From JAXLRU01 sp046330935 (GTDB lineage: Bacteria > Actinomycetota > Actinomycetes > Actinomycetales > Kineosporiaceae): DNA of 64,000 bases. Both the position numbers and the translations under genes were made by a program. Shown here piece after piece: positions 7,929-14,392 of this stretch. Under the pieces are notes generated by a model that had not been told where the DNA came from, did not search any database, and saw only the letters and a program-made list of their open reading frames with translations. The first letter of the stretch is position 1; each line of letters opens with the position of its first letter. The stretch lies in the NCBI GenBank assembly GCA_046330935.1, contig JAXLRU010000002.1, positions 186,001 to 250,000 on the forward strand. Direction: 5' to 3'.

Positions 7929-9050
7929 TCAGCCGGCCGCCGGAAGGGTGATCGTGAAGGTGCTGCCGCCGCCCTCACCCGGGCTCTCGGCGGTGACGCG
8001 GCCGCCGTGGGCCTCGACCACCGAGGCGACGACGGCCAGGCCGATGCCCGAGCCGCCGTGGGCGCGGTCGCGGGCGCGGTCCACCCGGTAGAAGCGCTCG
8101 AAGACGTGCGGCAGGTGCTCGACGGGGATCCCGTCCCCGTCGTCGGCGACCTCGATCACGACCGTGCCCGCCACCGCGTCGGGGAACGCGCGCACGTTCA
8201 CCCGGCCCCCGGCCGGCGTGTGCCGCAGCGCGTTGTCGAGGAGGTTCGCCAGGACCTGGCCGATGCGGTCGGCGTCGACACGGACGAGCAGCCCCGGGTC
8301 GCCGTCGGCGAGCACCAGGCCCCCGGTGAGCCGGACGCCGGCCTCGGCGTAGCGGTCCGCGCTGGCGGCGAGGGCCGCGCGCACGAGGTCGGCGGGGTCG
8401 GTGGGCGCGGGTTGGAGGTCGAGGCGGTGCTCCTCGGCGCGCGAGACGGCGGCGACGTCCTCGGCGAGGCGGGTGAGCCGCCGGGTCTGGTCGCGCAGCA
8501 TCGCCAGCGTGGCGGCGTCGAGGGTGACGACGCCGTCCTCGAGCCCTTCGAGGTAGGCGTCGAGGGTCGCGACGGGCGTGCGCACCTCGTGCGCGAGGTC
8601 CCCCAGCAACCGGCGGCGGGTGGCCTCGACGCCGTCGAGCCGTTGCGCCATGGCGGCGAAGGCGGCGGCGAGCTGGTCGAACTCGGGCCCGAGGCCGGGG
8701 CGGGGGACGTCGACGCGGTAGCGCCCCTCGGCGACCTCCTCGGACGCGCGGGCGAGGGCGGCGACGGGCCCGGTGACGCGCCGGGCGACGTAGGCGCTGG
8801 CCAGACCGGCGACGGCGAGCGCCGCGAGGACGGCGACCGCGACGGCGACGCCGTTGGCCTGGCGGTAGGCCTGCTCCGCGTGGACGAGCACGTCCCCCGC
8901 CGAACCGCCGTGGGCCATGCGGGTCAGGTGGTCGTGGAAGATCGGCGGCCCGACGACGGCCGCGACGAGCCAGGCGGCGACGATGGCCGTGGCGACGACG
9001 ACGACCTGCGCGGTCAGCAGCCGCGCGGCCAGGCCCGCGGAGCGCGTCAT
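7929..9050 (-). CDS. Sensor histidine kinase of a CopRS/CusS-like pair
   Basis: A 373-residue membrane kinase. It has transmembrane helices at about residues 15-34 and 68-88 around a short extracytoplasmic loop, then HAMP, then a HisKA box LGDLAHEVRTPVATLDAY (phospho-acceptor His154) and an HATPase domain (NLLDNALRHTPAGG; DDGDGIPVEHLPHVFERFYR; GGSGIGLAVV). The ATG at 9050 shares one base with the response regulator stop (TGATG), so the pair is translationally coupled; the longer upstream reading frame lies inside the regulator gene. The copper role is inferred from the CopR-type boxes flanking the neighbouring copper genes. The loop of about 35 residues has only two His and one Met. Confidence 0.9.
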   Translation of the reverse strand: MTRSAGLAARLLTAQVVVVATAIVAAWLVAAVVGPPIFHDHLTRMAHGGSAGDVLVHAEQAYRQANGVAVAVAVLAALAVAGLASAYVARRVTGPVAALARASEEVAEGRYRVDVPRPGLGPEFDQLAAAFAAMAQRLDGVEATRRRLLGDLAHEVRTPVATLDAYLEGLEDGVVTLDAATLAMLRDQTRRLTRLAEDVAAVSRAEEHRLDLQPAPTDPADLVRAALAASADRYAEAGVRLTGGLVLADGDPGLLVRVDADRIGQVLANLLDNALRHTPAGGRVNVRAFPDAVAGTVVIEVADDGDGIPVEHLPHVFERFYRVDRARDRAHGGSGIGLAVVASVVEAHGGRVTAESPGEGGGSTFTITLPAAG

Positions 9051-9814
9051 CAGCCCTCCCCGAGCCGGTAGCCGACGCCCCGGACGGTGCGCACGAACCG
9101 GGGGGCGGCCGGGTCGTCGCCGAGCTTGCGCCGCAGGTGGCCGACGTGGACGTCGACGAGGTGCTCGTCCCCCACCCAGTTGGCGCCCCACACCAAGGTG
9201 ATGAGGTCGCCCCGGCTGAGCACCCGTCGGGCGTTCGCCGACAGCGCCGCGAGGACGTCGAACTCGGTGCGGGTCAGCGCGACGGGCACGCCGTCGACCG
9301 CCACCTCGCGGGCGTCGACGTCCAGCCGCAGGCCGCCGTGGGTGCGCACCGCGCCGCCCACGCTCGCCGGGCGCCCGGCGAGGGCCGCGGCGCCCGCCTC
9401 CCCTGTGGCGGCCCCCGCGGCTCTCGACCCGCGCGGGCGGCGCAGCAGGACGTGCACGCGCGCGACCAGCTCCCGTGGACTGAACGGTTTGGTGAGGTAG
9501 TCGTCGGCACCGCCGGAGAGCCCGGCGAGGCGGTCCGACTCGTCGCTGCGCGCCGTCAGCATGATCACGTAGCAGTCGGAGAAGTCGCGCACCTGGCGGC
9601 ACACGTCGAGCCCGTCGAGCCCGGGCAGGCCGAGGTCGAGCACCAGGACGTCGGGGTCGCCACTGCGGGCGGCGGCGACGGCCGCGAGACCGTCCCCCAC
9701 GACGTCGACCTCGAACCCTTCGCGGGTCAGGTACCCGGCGACGAGCGCGGCCAGCGGCGCCTCGTCGTCGACCACGAGCACGCGAGGGGGCGTGCCGGAT
9801 GCGGCGGTCGTCAT
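9050..9814 (-). CDS. OmpR-family response regulator, probable CopR
   Basis: A 254-residue regulator. The receiver domain has acidic residues VVDDE, phospho-acceptor Asp60 in VLVLDLGLPGLDG, Thr in MLTARSD and KPF. After a variable Ala/Gly-rich linker comes a winged-helix output domain ending in HVGHLRRKLGDDPAAPRFVRTVRGVGYRL. It is the upstream gene of the kinase operon. Two tandem 11-bp-period repeats at 4866-4885 and 7903-7922 match the kind of site such dimers bind. The gene symbol is withheld because the match to CopR rests on boxes and context only. Confidence 0.9.
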   Translation of the reverse strand: MTTAASGTPPRVLVVDDEAPLAALVAGYLTREGFEVDVVGDGLAAVAAARSGDPDVLVLDLGLPGLDGLDVCRQVRDFSDCYVIMLTARSDESDRLAGLSGGADDYLTKPFSPRELVARVHVLLRRPRGSRAAGAATGEAGAAALAGRPASVGGAVRTHGGLRLDVDAREVAVDGVPVALTRTEFDVLAALSANARRVLSRGDLITLVWGANWVGDEHLVDVHVGHLRRKLGDDPAAPRFVRTVRGVGYRLGEG

Positions 9815-9874
9815 GGGTCCAGCATGCGCGAGGCGGGGGCGGCCGTGGGCGGGCCCTTGGGTCGCCGTCGCCGG

Positions 9875-10291
9875 TCAGCCGGCCACGGGCAGGAGTTCGG
9901 CGACGAGCCCCTCCACCCGGGCCTTGATCTGGTCGCGGATCACGCGCACGGCCTCGATGCCCTGCCCGGCCGGGTCGTCGAGCGCCCAGTCGAGGTAGCG
10001 GGTGCCGGGGAAGTACGGGCAGGTGTCACCGCAGCCCATGGTGATCACGACGTCGGAGACGGACACCGCCTCGGCCGTGAGGACCTTCGGGGTGGCGGCC
10101 GAGATGTCGACGCCCACCTCGGCCATGGCCTCGACGGCCACGGGGTTCACCGACTCGCGGGGGGCGGTGCCGGCCGAGCGCACCTCGATCGCGTCGCCCG
10201 CCAGGGCGGCCAGCCACCCGGCGGCCATCTGCGAGCGGCCGGCGTTGTGCACGCAGACGAACAGGACGGTCGGCTTGTCGGCCTTGGGCAC
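9875..10291 (-). CDS. arsC: Arsenate reductase, mycothiol-dependent type
   Basis: A 138-residue low-molecular-weight phosphatase fold enzyme that reduces arsenate to arsenite. The catalytic loop CVHNAGRSQMAAG (C-x5-R, Cys13 to Arg19) opens the protein. The segment GDTCPYFPGTRYLDWALDDP matches the mycothiol/mycoredoxin-coupled actinobacterial ArsC enzymes rather than the thioredoxin-coupled type. It lies 57 bp downstream of the aquaporin gene on the same strand, so arsenite made here could leave through that channel. Confidence 0.93.
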   Translation of the reverse strand: MPKADKPTVLFVCVHNAGRSQMAAGWLAALAGDAIEVRSAGTAPRESVNPVAVEAMAEVGVDISAATPKVLTAEAVSVSDVVITMGCGDTCPYFPGTRYLDWALDDPAGQGIEAVRVIRDQIKARVEGLVAELLPVAG

Positions 10292-10348
10292 GGGATCTCC
10301 TCGGGGGACGTGACGGGTCGGGTGGCGGCGGAACGGGGACGCGACGGG

Positions 10349-11155
10349 TCAGGCGGACGCAGGGTGGGGGACGACGATCGGATCGGGCGGAGGCGCGTGG
10401 TCGGCGCCGGCCACCGCACCGTGACCCGCCCGGTCGCCGCGGTGACCATCGGCCTCGGCGGGCATCGCGGCCGGGTATAGCGCCACGGCGAGGCCGAGAC
10501 CCAGCGCTGCGCCGGCGACCTGGGCGAGCACGAACGCGGGCACCGACCCCGGGGCGATGCCCGCGAAGGTGTCGGAGAACACGCGCCCGAGGGTCACGGC
10601 GGGGTTGGCGAAGGACGTGGACGACGTGAACCAGTAGGCCGAGCCGATCCAGCACGCGACCAGCGGCGCTGCCAGCGACCCGCGGCGCGAGCGGGCGAGG
10701 GCCACCACGAGCGCCACGAGCCCGCCGGTGGCGACGACCTCGCCGAGGAGCAGGTGCCCGCCGACGCGCGCGTGCCCGCTCACCTGGACGGGCGCCAGAC
10801 CGAACATCGCGTTCGCCAGCATGGCCCCGCCGATCGCGCCCACCGCCTGCACGGCGACGTACAGGCCGAGCTCGCCGCCGCTGAGCCCGGCCCCGCCCCG
10901 GCGCGACAGCGCCCAGTCGAGGGCCGAGACCACGGGGTTGAAGTGCGCACCCGAGACCGGGCCCATCAGCAGGATCAGGACGACCAGGGCGAGGGCGGTG
11001 GCCACGGAGTTCTCGAGCAGCTGCAGGCCGACGTCCTGCGGCGACAGCCTGGCTGCGGCGATCCCGGAACCGACGACCACGGACACGAGCAGTGCGGTGC
11101 CGACCGCCTCGGCGAGGAGGCGTCGGGGCAGACTCGGGGTGGCGGGCTGCGGCAT
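10349..11155 (-). CDS. MIP-family channel, AqpS-like, for arsenite
   Basis: A 268-residue aquaporin-family protein with six membrane spans and both half-helix motifs, HFNPVV (73-75) and FANPAVT (184-186). The Arg that normally follows the second NPA is Val here, which would widen the selectivity filter. The tail is His/Pro-rich and probably cytoplasmic. In Sinorhizobium meliloti AqpS replaces an arsenite pump in the ars operon; the same arrangement is seen here, as no ArsB or Acr3 gene is visible in the window. It is transcribed away from the ArsR fusion gene across a shared operator. Confidence 0.88.
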   Translation of the reverse strand: MPQPATPSLPRRLLAEAVGTALLVSVVVGSGIAAARLSPQDVGLQLLENSVATALALVVLILLMGPVSGAHFNPVVSALDWALSRRGGAGLSGGELGLYVAVQAVGAIGGAMLANAMFGLAPVQVSGHARVGGHLLLGEVVATGGLVALVVALARSRRGSLAAPLVACWIGSAYWFTSSTSFANPAVTLGRVFSDTFAGIAPGSVPAFVLAQVAGAALGLGLAVALYPAAMPAEADGHRGDRAGHGAVAGADHAPPPDPIVVPHPASA

Positions 11156-11168
11156 GGGTCCACCATAG

Positions 11169-11192
11169 TTGACTCAACGCCGGTTGAGCCAA
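11169..11192. promoter_or_regulatory. ArsR-type operator between the divergent arsenic genes
   Basis: The inverted repeat TTGACTCAAC (11169-11178), GCCG, GTTGAGCCAA (11183-11192) has arms matching at nine of ten positions. It is centred in the 55-bp gap between the aquaporin start and the ArsR-fusion start, so one site can control both directions. Confidence 0.7.
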
Positions 11193-11210
11193 GAGGGAAG
11201 GGAGGCGGCG

Positions 11211-11930
11211 GTGAGCGCGCTGGAACTCCGCGCGGCCCGCTACGCCGCGCTCGGCGAGCCGGCCCGGCTGTCGATCGTCGAGAGGTTGCTGCTCGCCGAC
11301 GCCTCCCCCGGCGAGCTGCGGGGCGAGGCCGGCACGGGGACCAACCTCGTGGCCCACCACCTGCGCGTCCTGGAGGACGTCGGGCTGATCCGGCGCCTGC
11401 CCTCCGAGGGCGATCGGCGCCGCACCTACGTGCAGCTGCGCCGGGACGACGAGGAGGTCCGCGCCCTGGCCGCGCTGCTCACCGCCGGGCTGCCGCGGCT
11501 GCCGCTGCCCGAGCGCGTGGTCTTCGTGTGCACCGCCAACTCGGCGCGCTCGCAGCTGGCCGCCGCGGCGTGGGCGCGCGAGTCCGCCCTGCCCGCCACC
11601 TCGGCGGGCACGCACCCGGCGCCCCGGGTGCACCCCGAGGCGGTGGCCGCGGCGGCGCGCGGCGGCCTGGCCGTGGCCCCGAGCGGCACGCGGTCCGTCG
11701 CCGACACGGCGTTCGGCCCGGCCGATCTCGTCGTCGCCGTCTGCGACAGCGCCCACGAGGAGCTGGCGGCCCGCGCCCGGCAGCCGCGGACCTGGCTGCA
11801 CTGGTCGATCCGCGACCCGGTGCGGGAGGCGACCCCGCGCGCGTTCGACGACGCCCTCGTCCAGGTGCGCAGCCGGGTGCGCGACCTCGCGAGCGCCCTG
11901 CAGGCACCGCGCCTAGTCTCGCCGGGGTGA
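11211..11930 (+). CDS. ArsR-family repressor fused to an ArsC-like phosphatase domain
   Basis: A 239-residue fusion. Residues 1-95 form an ArsR winged helix (LGEPARLSIVERLLLADAS; TNLVAHHLRVLEDVGLIRRLPSEG). Residues from about 100 form a low-molecular-weight phosphatase/arsenate reductase-like domain with the loop VFVCTANSARSQLAAAAW (C-x5-R). The ArsR half has no cysteine at all, so classical As(III) sensing through a Cys pair is impossible there; any sensing would have to use the phosphatase half. The GTG at 11211 has GGAGG five bases upstream and is preferred over TTG at 11169, which lies inside the operator. The stop overlaps the next start (GTGA). Confidence 0.88.
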   Translation: MSALELRAARYAALGEPARLSIVERLLLADASPGELRGEAGTGTNLVAHHLRVLEDVGLIRRLPSEGDRRRTYVQLRRDDEEVRALAALLTAGLPRLPLPERVVFVCTANSARSQLAAAAWARESALPATSAGTHPAPRVHPEAVAAAARGGLAVAPSGTRSVADTAFGPADLVVAVCDSAHEELAARARQPRTWLHWSIRDPVREATPRAFDDALVQVRSRVRDLASALQAPRLVSPG

Positions 11931-12700
11931 GCACCTCCTCCCCCGCCGATCCCGCCCGCCGCGCCGTGAAGGCTGTGCCCGTCGCGCCCGTCGCGCCCGT
12001 CGCGCCCGCCCCGGAGCGCCTCGTGCGCGAGTGGATCGCGTGCGGCCTCGTCGCCGCGGCGGCGCGGTTCGTGCCGGTGCCGCTGCTGGACGACGCCGTG
12101 GCGGGCAGGGCCACGCGCATCGCCATCGCGCGCACCCTGCGCCACCACGGCCGGGACTACTCCGTGGACGACGTCGAGCCGCTGGCCGCGGGGCCCGACG
12201 GGTGGCTGCCGGGCGTGGCCCGCTACGTCCGCGCGGTTCCCGGCAAGCTGCTGCTCTTCCCCCTCCGCAAGTACCAGCGCGTGATCACCGCCGCGCGGGG
12301 CGTCCCCGACGACGTCACGACCGTGCTCCTGCTGGCCCACGTGACGCACGTGCGCCTCGCGGAGGGGGGTCTGAACGGCGCCACCGCGCAGGAACGCCGC
12401 CAGGAGGCCAACGAGCTGCGCAAGGCGTTCGACCGGGTGCACGACGAGATGGACTGGGCCGTCCTGCGCACCACGGGCGGCGAGACCCTCTCGGGGCTGA
12501 AGGGGCTGCCCCAGGCGGCCCTGCGGTTCGGGCGGAGCCTCCTGAGCCGGGCGCCGGAGCAGGACGACGCCGCGCCCCCGGAGGCCGATGCGCAGGTCGA
12601 CGAGGCGGTCACGAGGGTCCGCGGCCTCCTGCAGCGGCCCGAGGTGGCGGCCCTGCTCGCGGAGTTCGACGCCCGGATGGCCCGGGCCACGCGACGCTGA
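11927..12700 (+). CDS. Uncharacterised protein coupled to the ArsR fusion
   Basis: A 257-residue protein I do not recognise. A low-complexity N-terminus with (VAP) repeats is followed by a mixed helical region (ARFVPVPLLDDAVAGRATRI, ARTLRHHGRDYSVDDVEPLA, KLLLFPLRKYQRVITAARGV, HDEMDWAVLR) and a charged C-terminus. No signal peptide and no clear membrane helix were found. The GTG start at 11927 overlaps the upstream stop by four bases, so translation is coupled to the arsenic regulator. A role in the arsenic response is only suggested by that linkage. Confidence 0.75.
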   Translation: MSTSSPADPARRAVKAVPVAPVAPVAPAPERLVREWIACGLVAAAARFVPVPLLDDAVAGRATRIAIARTLRHHGRDYSVDDVEPLAAGPDGWLPGVARYVRAVPGKLLLFPLRKYQRVITAARGVPDDVTTVLLLAHVTHVRLAEGGLNGATAQERRQEANELRKAFDRVHDEMDWAVLRTTGGETLSGLKGLPQAALRFGRSLLSRAPEQDDAAPPEADAQVDEAVTRVRGLLQRPEVAALLAEFDARMARATRR

Positions 12701-12703
12701 GGC

Positions 12704-12871
12704 TCAGCGGAGCGGGACACCCGCCCGCCACGGCGCCTCCTGCGCGCGGCGAGCGACTGCCGCCGCCCGCGAGGACGGCGTCGACACCTGGACGCAGGAG
12801 TCGCAGAACTCCACGGCCGGGGCAGCGGCCCTCGCCCGCCCCCTGAGCATCACGTTCACGAGTCGGTCCAC
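12704..12871 (-). CDS. Small cysteine-containing protein, divergent from arsR
   Basis: A 55-residue basic protein with the motif PAVEFCDSCVQV (C-x2-C). It resembles short actinobacterial proteins of unknown function that carry an EFCDxC motif. GTG at 12871 is chosen over ATG at 12889 because AAGGGGAG lies about seven bases upstream of it. It diverges from the second arsR, whose operator region it shares, so it may respond to arsenite. A C-x2-C pair could bind metal or metalloid; this is inference. Confidence 0.5.
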   Translation of the reverse strand: MDRLVNVMLRGRARAAAPAVEFCDSCVQVSTPSSRAAAVARRAQEAPWRAGVPLR

Positions 12872-12922
12872 GGTCGCACTCCCCTTCATCGATGACTGTC
12901 AATCCAGAGGGTGGCCCCCAGG

Positions 12923-12938
12923 ATCGACAGATGTCAAT
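12923..12938. promoter_or_regulatory. ArsR operator upstream of arsR
   Basis: ATCGACA-GA-TGTCAAT is an imperfect palindrome (AT-C/T-GACA, two bases, TGTC-A/G-AT) that ends nine bases before the arsR ATG. A near-identical site precedes arsM at 13346-13363, which argues for autoregulation and a shared regulon. Confidence 0.7.
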
Positions 12939-12946
12939 ATGGGCCC

Positions 12947-13291
12947 ATGACGACGTCCCCCCAGGCACCGCCCGCCGCCGCGGGGGCCTGCTGCGCTCCC
13001 CTGGCGAAGGCGCCCCTGTCCGAGGACGACGCCGCCACCCTCGCACCGATGTTCAAGGCCCTCGGCGATCCGGTGCGCCTGCGACTGCTGTCGTTGATCG
13101 CCGCCTCGGGCGAGGAGGCGTGCGTCTGCGACCTCACCGAGGCGTTCAACCTCGGCCAGCCGACGATCAGCCACCACCTGCGCGTCCTGCGCGAGGCGGG
13201 CATGGTGACGGGGCAGCGGCGGGGCACCTGGGTCTACTACCGGCTCCATCCCGACGTCCTCGCCCGGCTCGGCGCACTCCTGGACGCGTGA
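12947..13291 (+). CDS. arsR: ArsR-family arsenite-responsive repressor
   Basis: A 114-residue winged-helix repressor. Cys15-Cys16 (AGACCAPL) near the N-terminus and Cys59/Cys61 in EEACVCDLTEAFNLG form the thiol set. The Corynebacterium glutamicum ArsR binds As(III) with Cys15, Cys16 and Cys55, so this arrangement is very close to that type. The recognition helix is QPTISHHLRVLREAGMVTGQR. ATG at 12947 places the palindromic operator immediately upstream. The likely regulon is arsR itself, arsM downstream and perhaps the small divergent gene. Confidence 0.9.
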   Translation: MTTSPQAPPAAAGACCAPLAKAPLSEDDAATLAPMFKALGDPVRLRLLSLIAASGEEACVCDLTEAFNLGQPTISHHLRVLREAGMVTGQRRGTWVYYRLHPDVLARLGALLDA

Positions 13292-13345
13292 CCACCGCCT
13301 CAGCCAGCCCGTATTGACAACCATCGAATCACCGATGATCTTCTG

Positions 13346-13363
13346 TATCGACAGATGTCGAAT
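13346..13363. promoter_or_regulatory. ArsR operator upstream of arsM
   Basis: TATCGACA-GA-TGTCGAAT is a perfect TCGACA-N2-TGTCGA inverted repeat, almost the same as the operator before arsR. A half-site, ATTGACA, lies about 30 bp upstream (13313-13319) and doubles as a -35-like sequence. The strong ribosome binding site AGGAGG follows at 13368-13373. Confidence 0.72.
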
Positions 13364-13378
13364 CAACAGGAGGTTCCC

Positions 13379-14389
13379 GTGACCACGACCCGCCGCCCCG
13401 CCCTCGACGCGCTCGACGCCCTCGAGGCATCCGGCCAGGAGCCCGGTCAGGAGCCGGACGCCGACCGGGACGTCGTCGAGCAGGTGCGCGCCCGCTACGC
13501 CGCCGCAGCGCTCGCCGTCACCGACGTGTCCGCCGGCTGCTGCGGCACTGCAGCCGAGGCAAAGGCGGAGCAGAGCTGCTGCAGCACCGGAGCCCAGGCG
13601 AAGGCGGAACAGGGCTGCTGCAGCACCGCAGCCGAGGCGAAGGCGGAGCAGGGCTGCTGCGGCACCGGAGCCGAGGCGAAGGCCGAGGAGAGCTGCTGCG
13701 GCGGCGAGGGACGCGCACTGTCGGCGAGCGAGGTCACCCGCGCCGTCTTCGGCCCGGACCTGTACGGCGACGACGCCGCGGCGCAATTGCCGGCCGAGGC
13801 GCTGCTCGCGTCCCTGGGCTGCGGCAACCCGACGGCGGTCGCGGACCTCCGCGAGGGCGAGACGGTCCTGGACCTGGGCTCGGGCGGGGGCATCGACGTC
13901 CTGCTCTCGGCCCGCCGGGTGGGGCCCACCGGCCGGGCCTACGGCGTCGACATGACCGACGAGATGCTCCAGCTGGCCCGCGCCAACGCGGAGAAGGCGG
14001 GGGCCACCAACGTCGAGTTCCTCAAGGGCCGGATCGAGGCCGTTCCCCTGCCCGACGCGAGCGTCGACGTCGTCATCTCCAACTGCGTGATCAACCTGTC
14101 GGTGGACAAGCCGGCGGTGCTCGCCGAGATCGCGCGGGTGCTGCGCCCGGGCGGGCGGGTCGGCGTCAGCGACGTCGTCGCCGAGGACCGCCTGAGCCCC
14201 GCCGACCGGGCCGCCCTCGGCAGCCACGTGGGCTGCATCGCGGGCGCGCTGTCGGTGGCCGAGTACACCGAGGGCCTGCGCGCGGCGGGCCTCGACGACG
14301 TCTCGATCACCTTCACGCACGAGGTGGCCCCGGGCATGCACGGCGCGATCGTCCGGGCCGTCAAGCCCTCGGCCGGCCAGGCCGGCTGA
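13379..14389 (+). CDS. arsM: Arsenite S-adenosylmethionine methyltransferase with Cys-pair repeats
   Basis: A 336-residue enzyme that methylates As(III). The SAM-binding motif is VLDLGSGGGIDVLLSA; the three arsenite-binding cysteines of the family appear as Cys148 (LGCGNP), Cys236 (ISNCVINLS) and Cys286 (HVGCIAGAL). The odd part is the N-terminus: residues about 54-110 hold five Cys-Cys pairs spaced exactly 13 residues apart by CC-(S/G)-T-x-A-x-AKAE-x-x linkers, encoded by a 39-bp tandem repeat. Usual family members have only one such N-terminal CC motif. GTG at 13379 is chosen because AGGAGG lies five bases upstream; ATG at 13355 lies inside the operator. Arsenic regulation is shown by the adjacent operator. 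Confidence 0.92.
   Translation: MTTTRRPALDALDALEASGQEPGQEPDADRDVVEQVRARYAAAALAVTDVSAGCCGTAAEAKAEQSCCSTGAQAKAEQGCCSTAAEAKAEQGCCGTGAEAKAEESCCGGEGRALSASEVTRAVFGPDLYGDDAAAQLPAEALLASLGCGNPTAVADLREGETVLDLGSGGGIDVLLSARRVGPTGRAYGVDMTDEMLQLARANAEKAGATNVEFLKGRIEAVPLPDASVDVVISNCVINLSVDKPAVLAEIARVLRPGGRVGVSDVVAEDRLSPADRAALGSHVGCIAGALSVAEYTEGLRAAGLDDVSITFTHEVAPGMHGAIVRAVKPSAGQAG
13538..13699 (+). repeat. Four 39-bp in-frame tandem repeats encoding Cys-Cys pairs
   Basis: TGCTGC codon pairs start at 13538, 13577, 13616, 13655 and 13694, exactly 39 bp apart, giving four full units and the start of a fifth. Units differ at a few positions, and the alternation of CAGCACC/GGCACC and GCC/GGA codons suggests repeated duplication followed by drift. 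Each unit encodes CC plus an Ala/Glu/Lys linker. Confidence 0.95.
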
Positions 14390-14392
14390 CGG

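Noticed and set aside
10026..11801. 591-residue ORF opposite the aquaporin and ArsR fusion
   Set aside because: Antisense shadow across two real genes; no motif and unusual Arg-rich composition.
13538..13699. CRISPR-like spacing of the 39-bp repeats
   Set aside because: The units are adjacent with no spacers, all in frame and coding; they are part of arsM.
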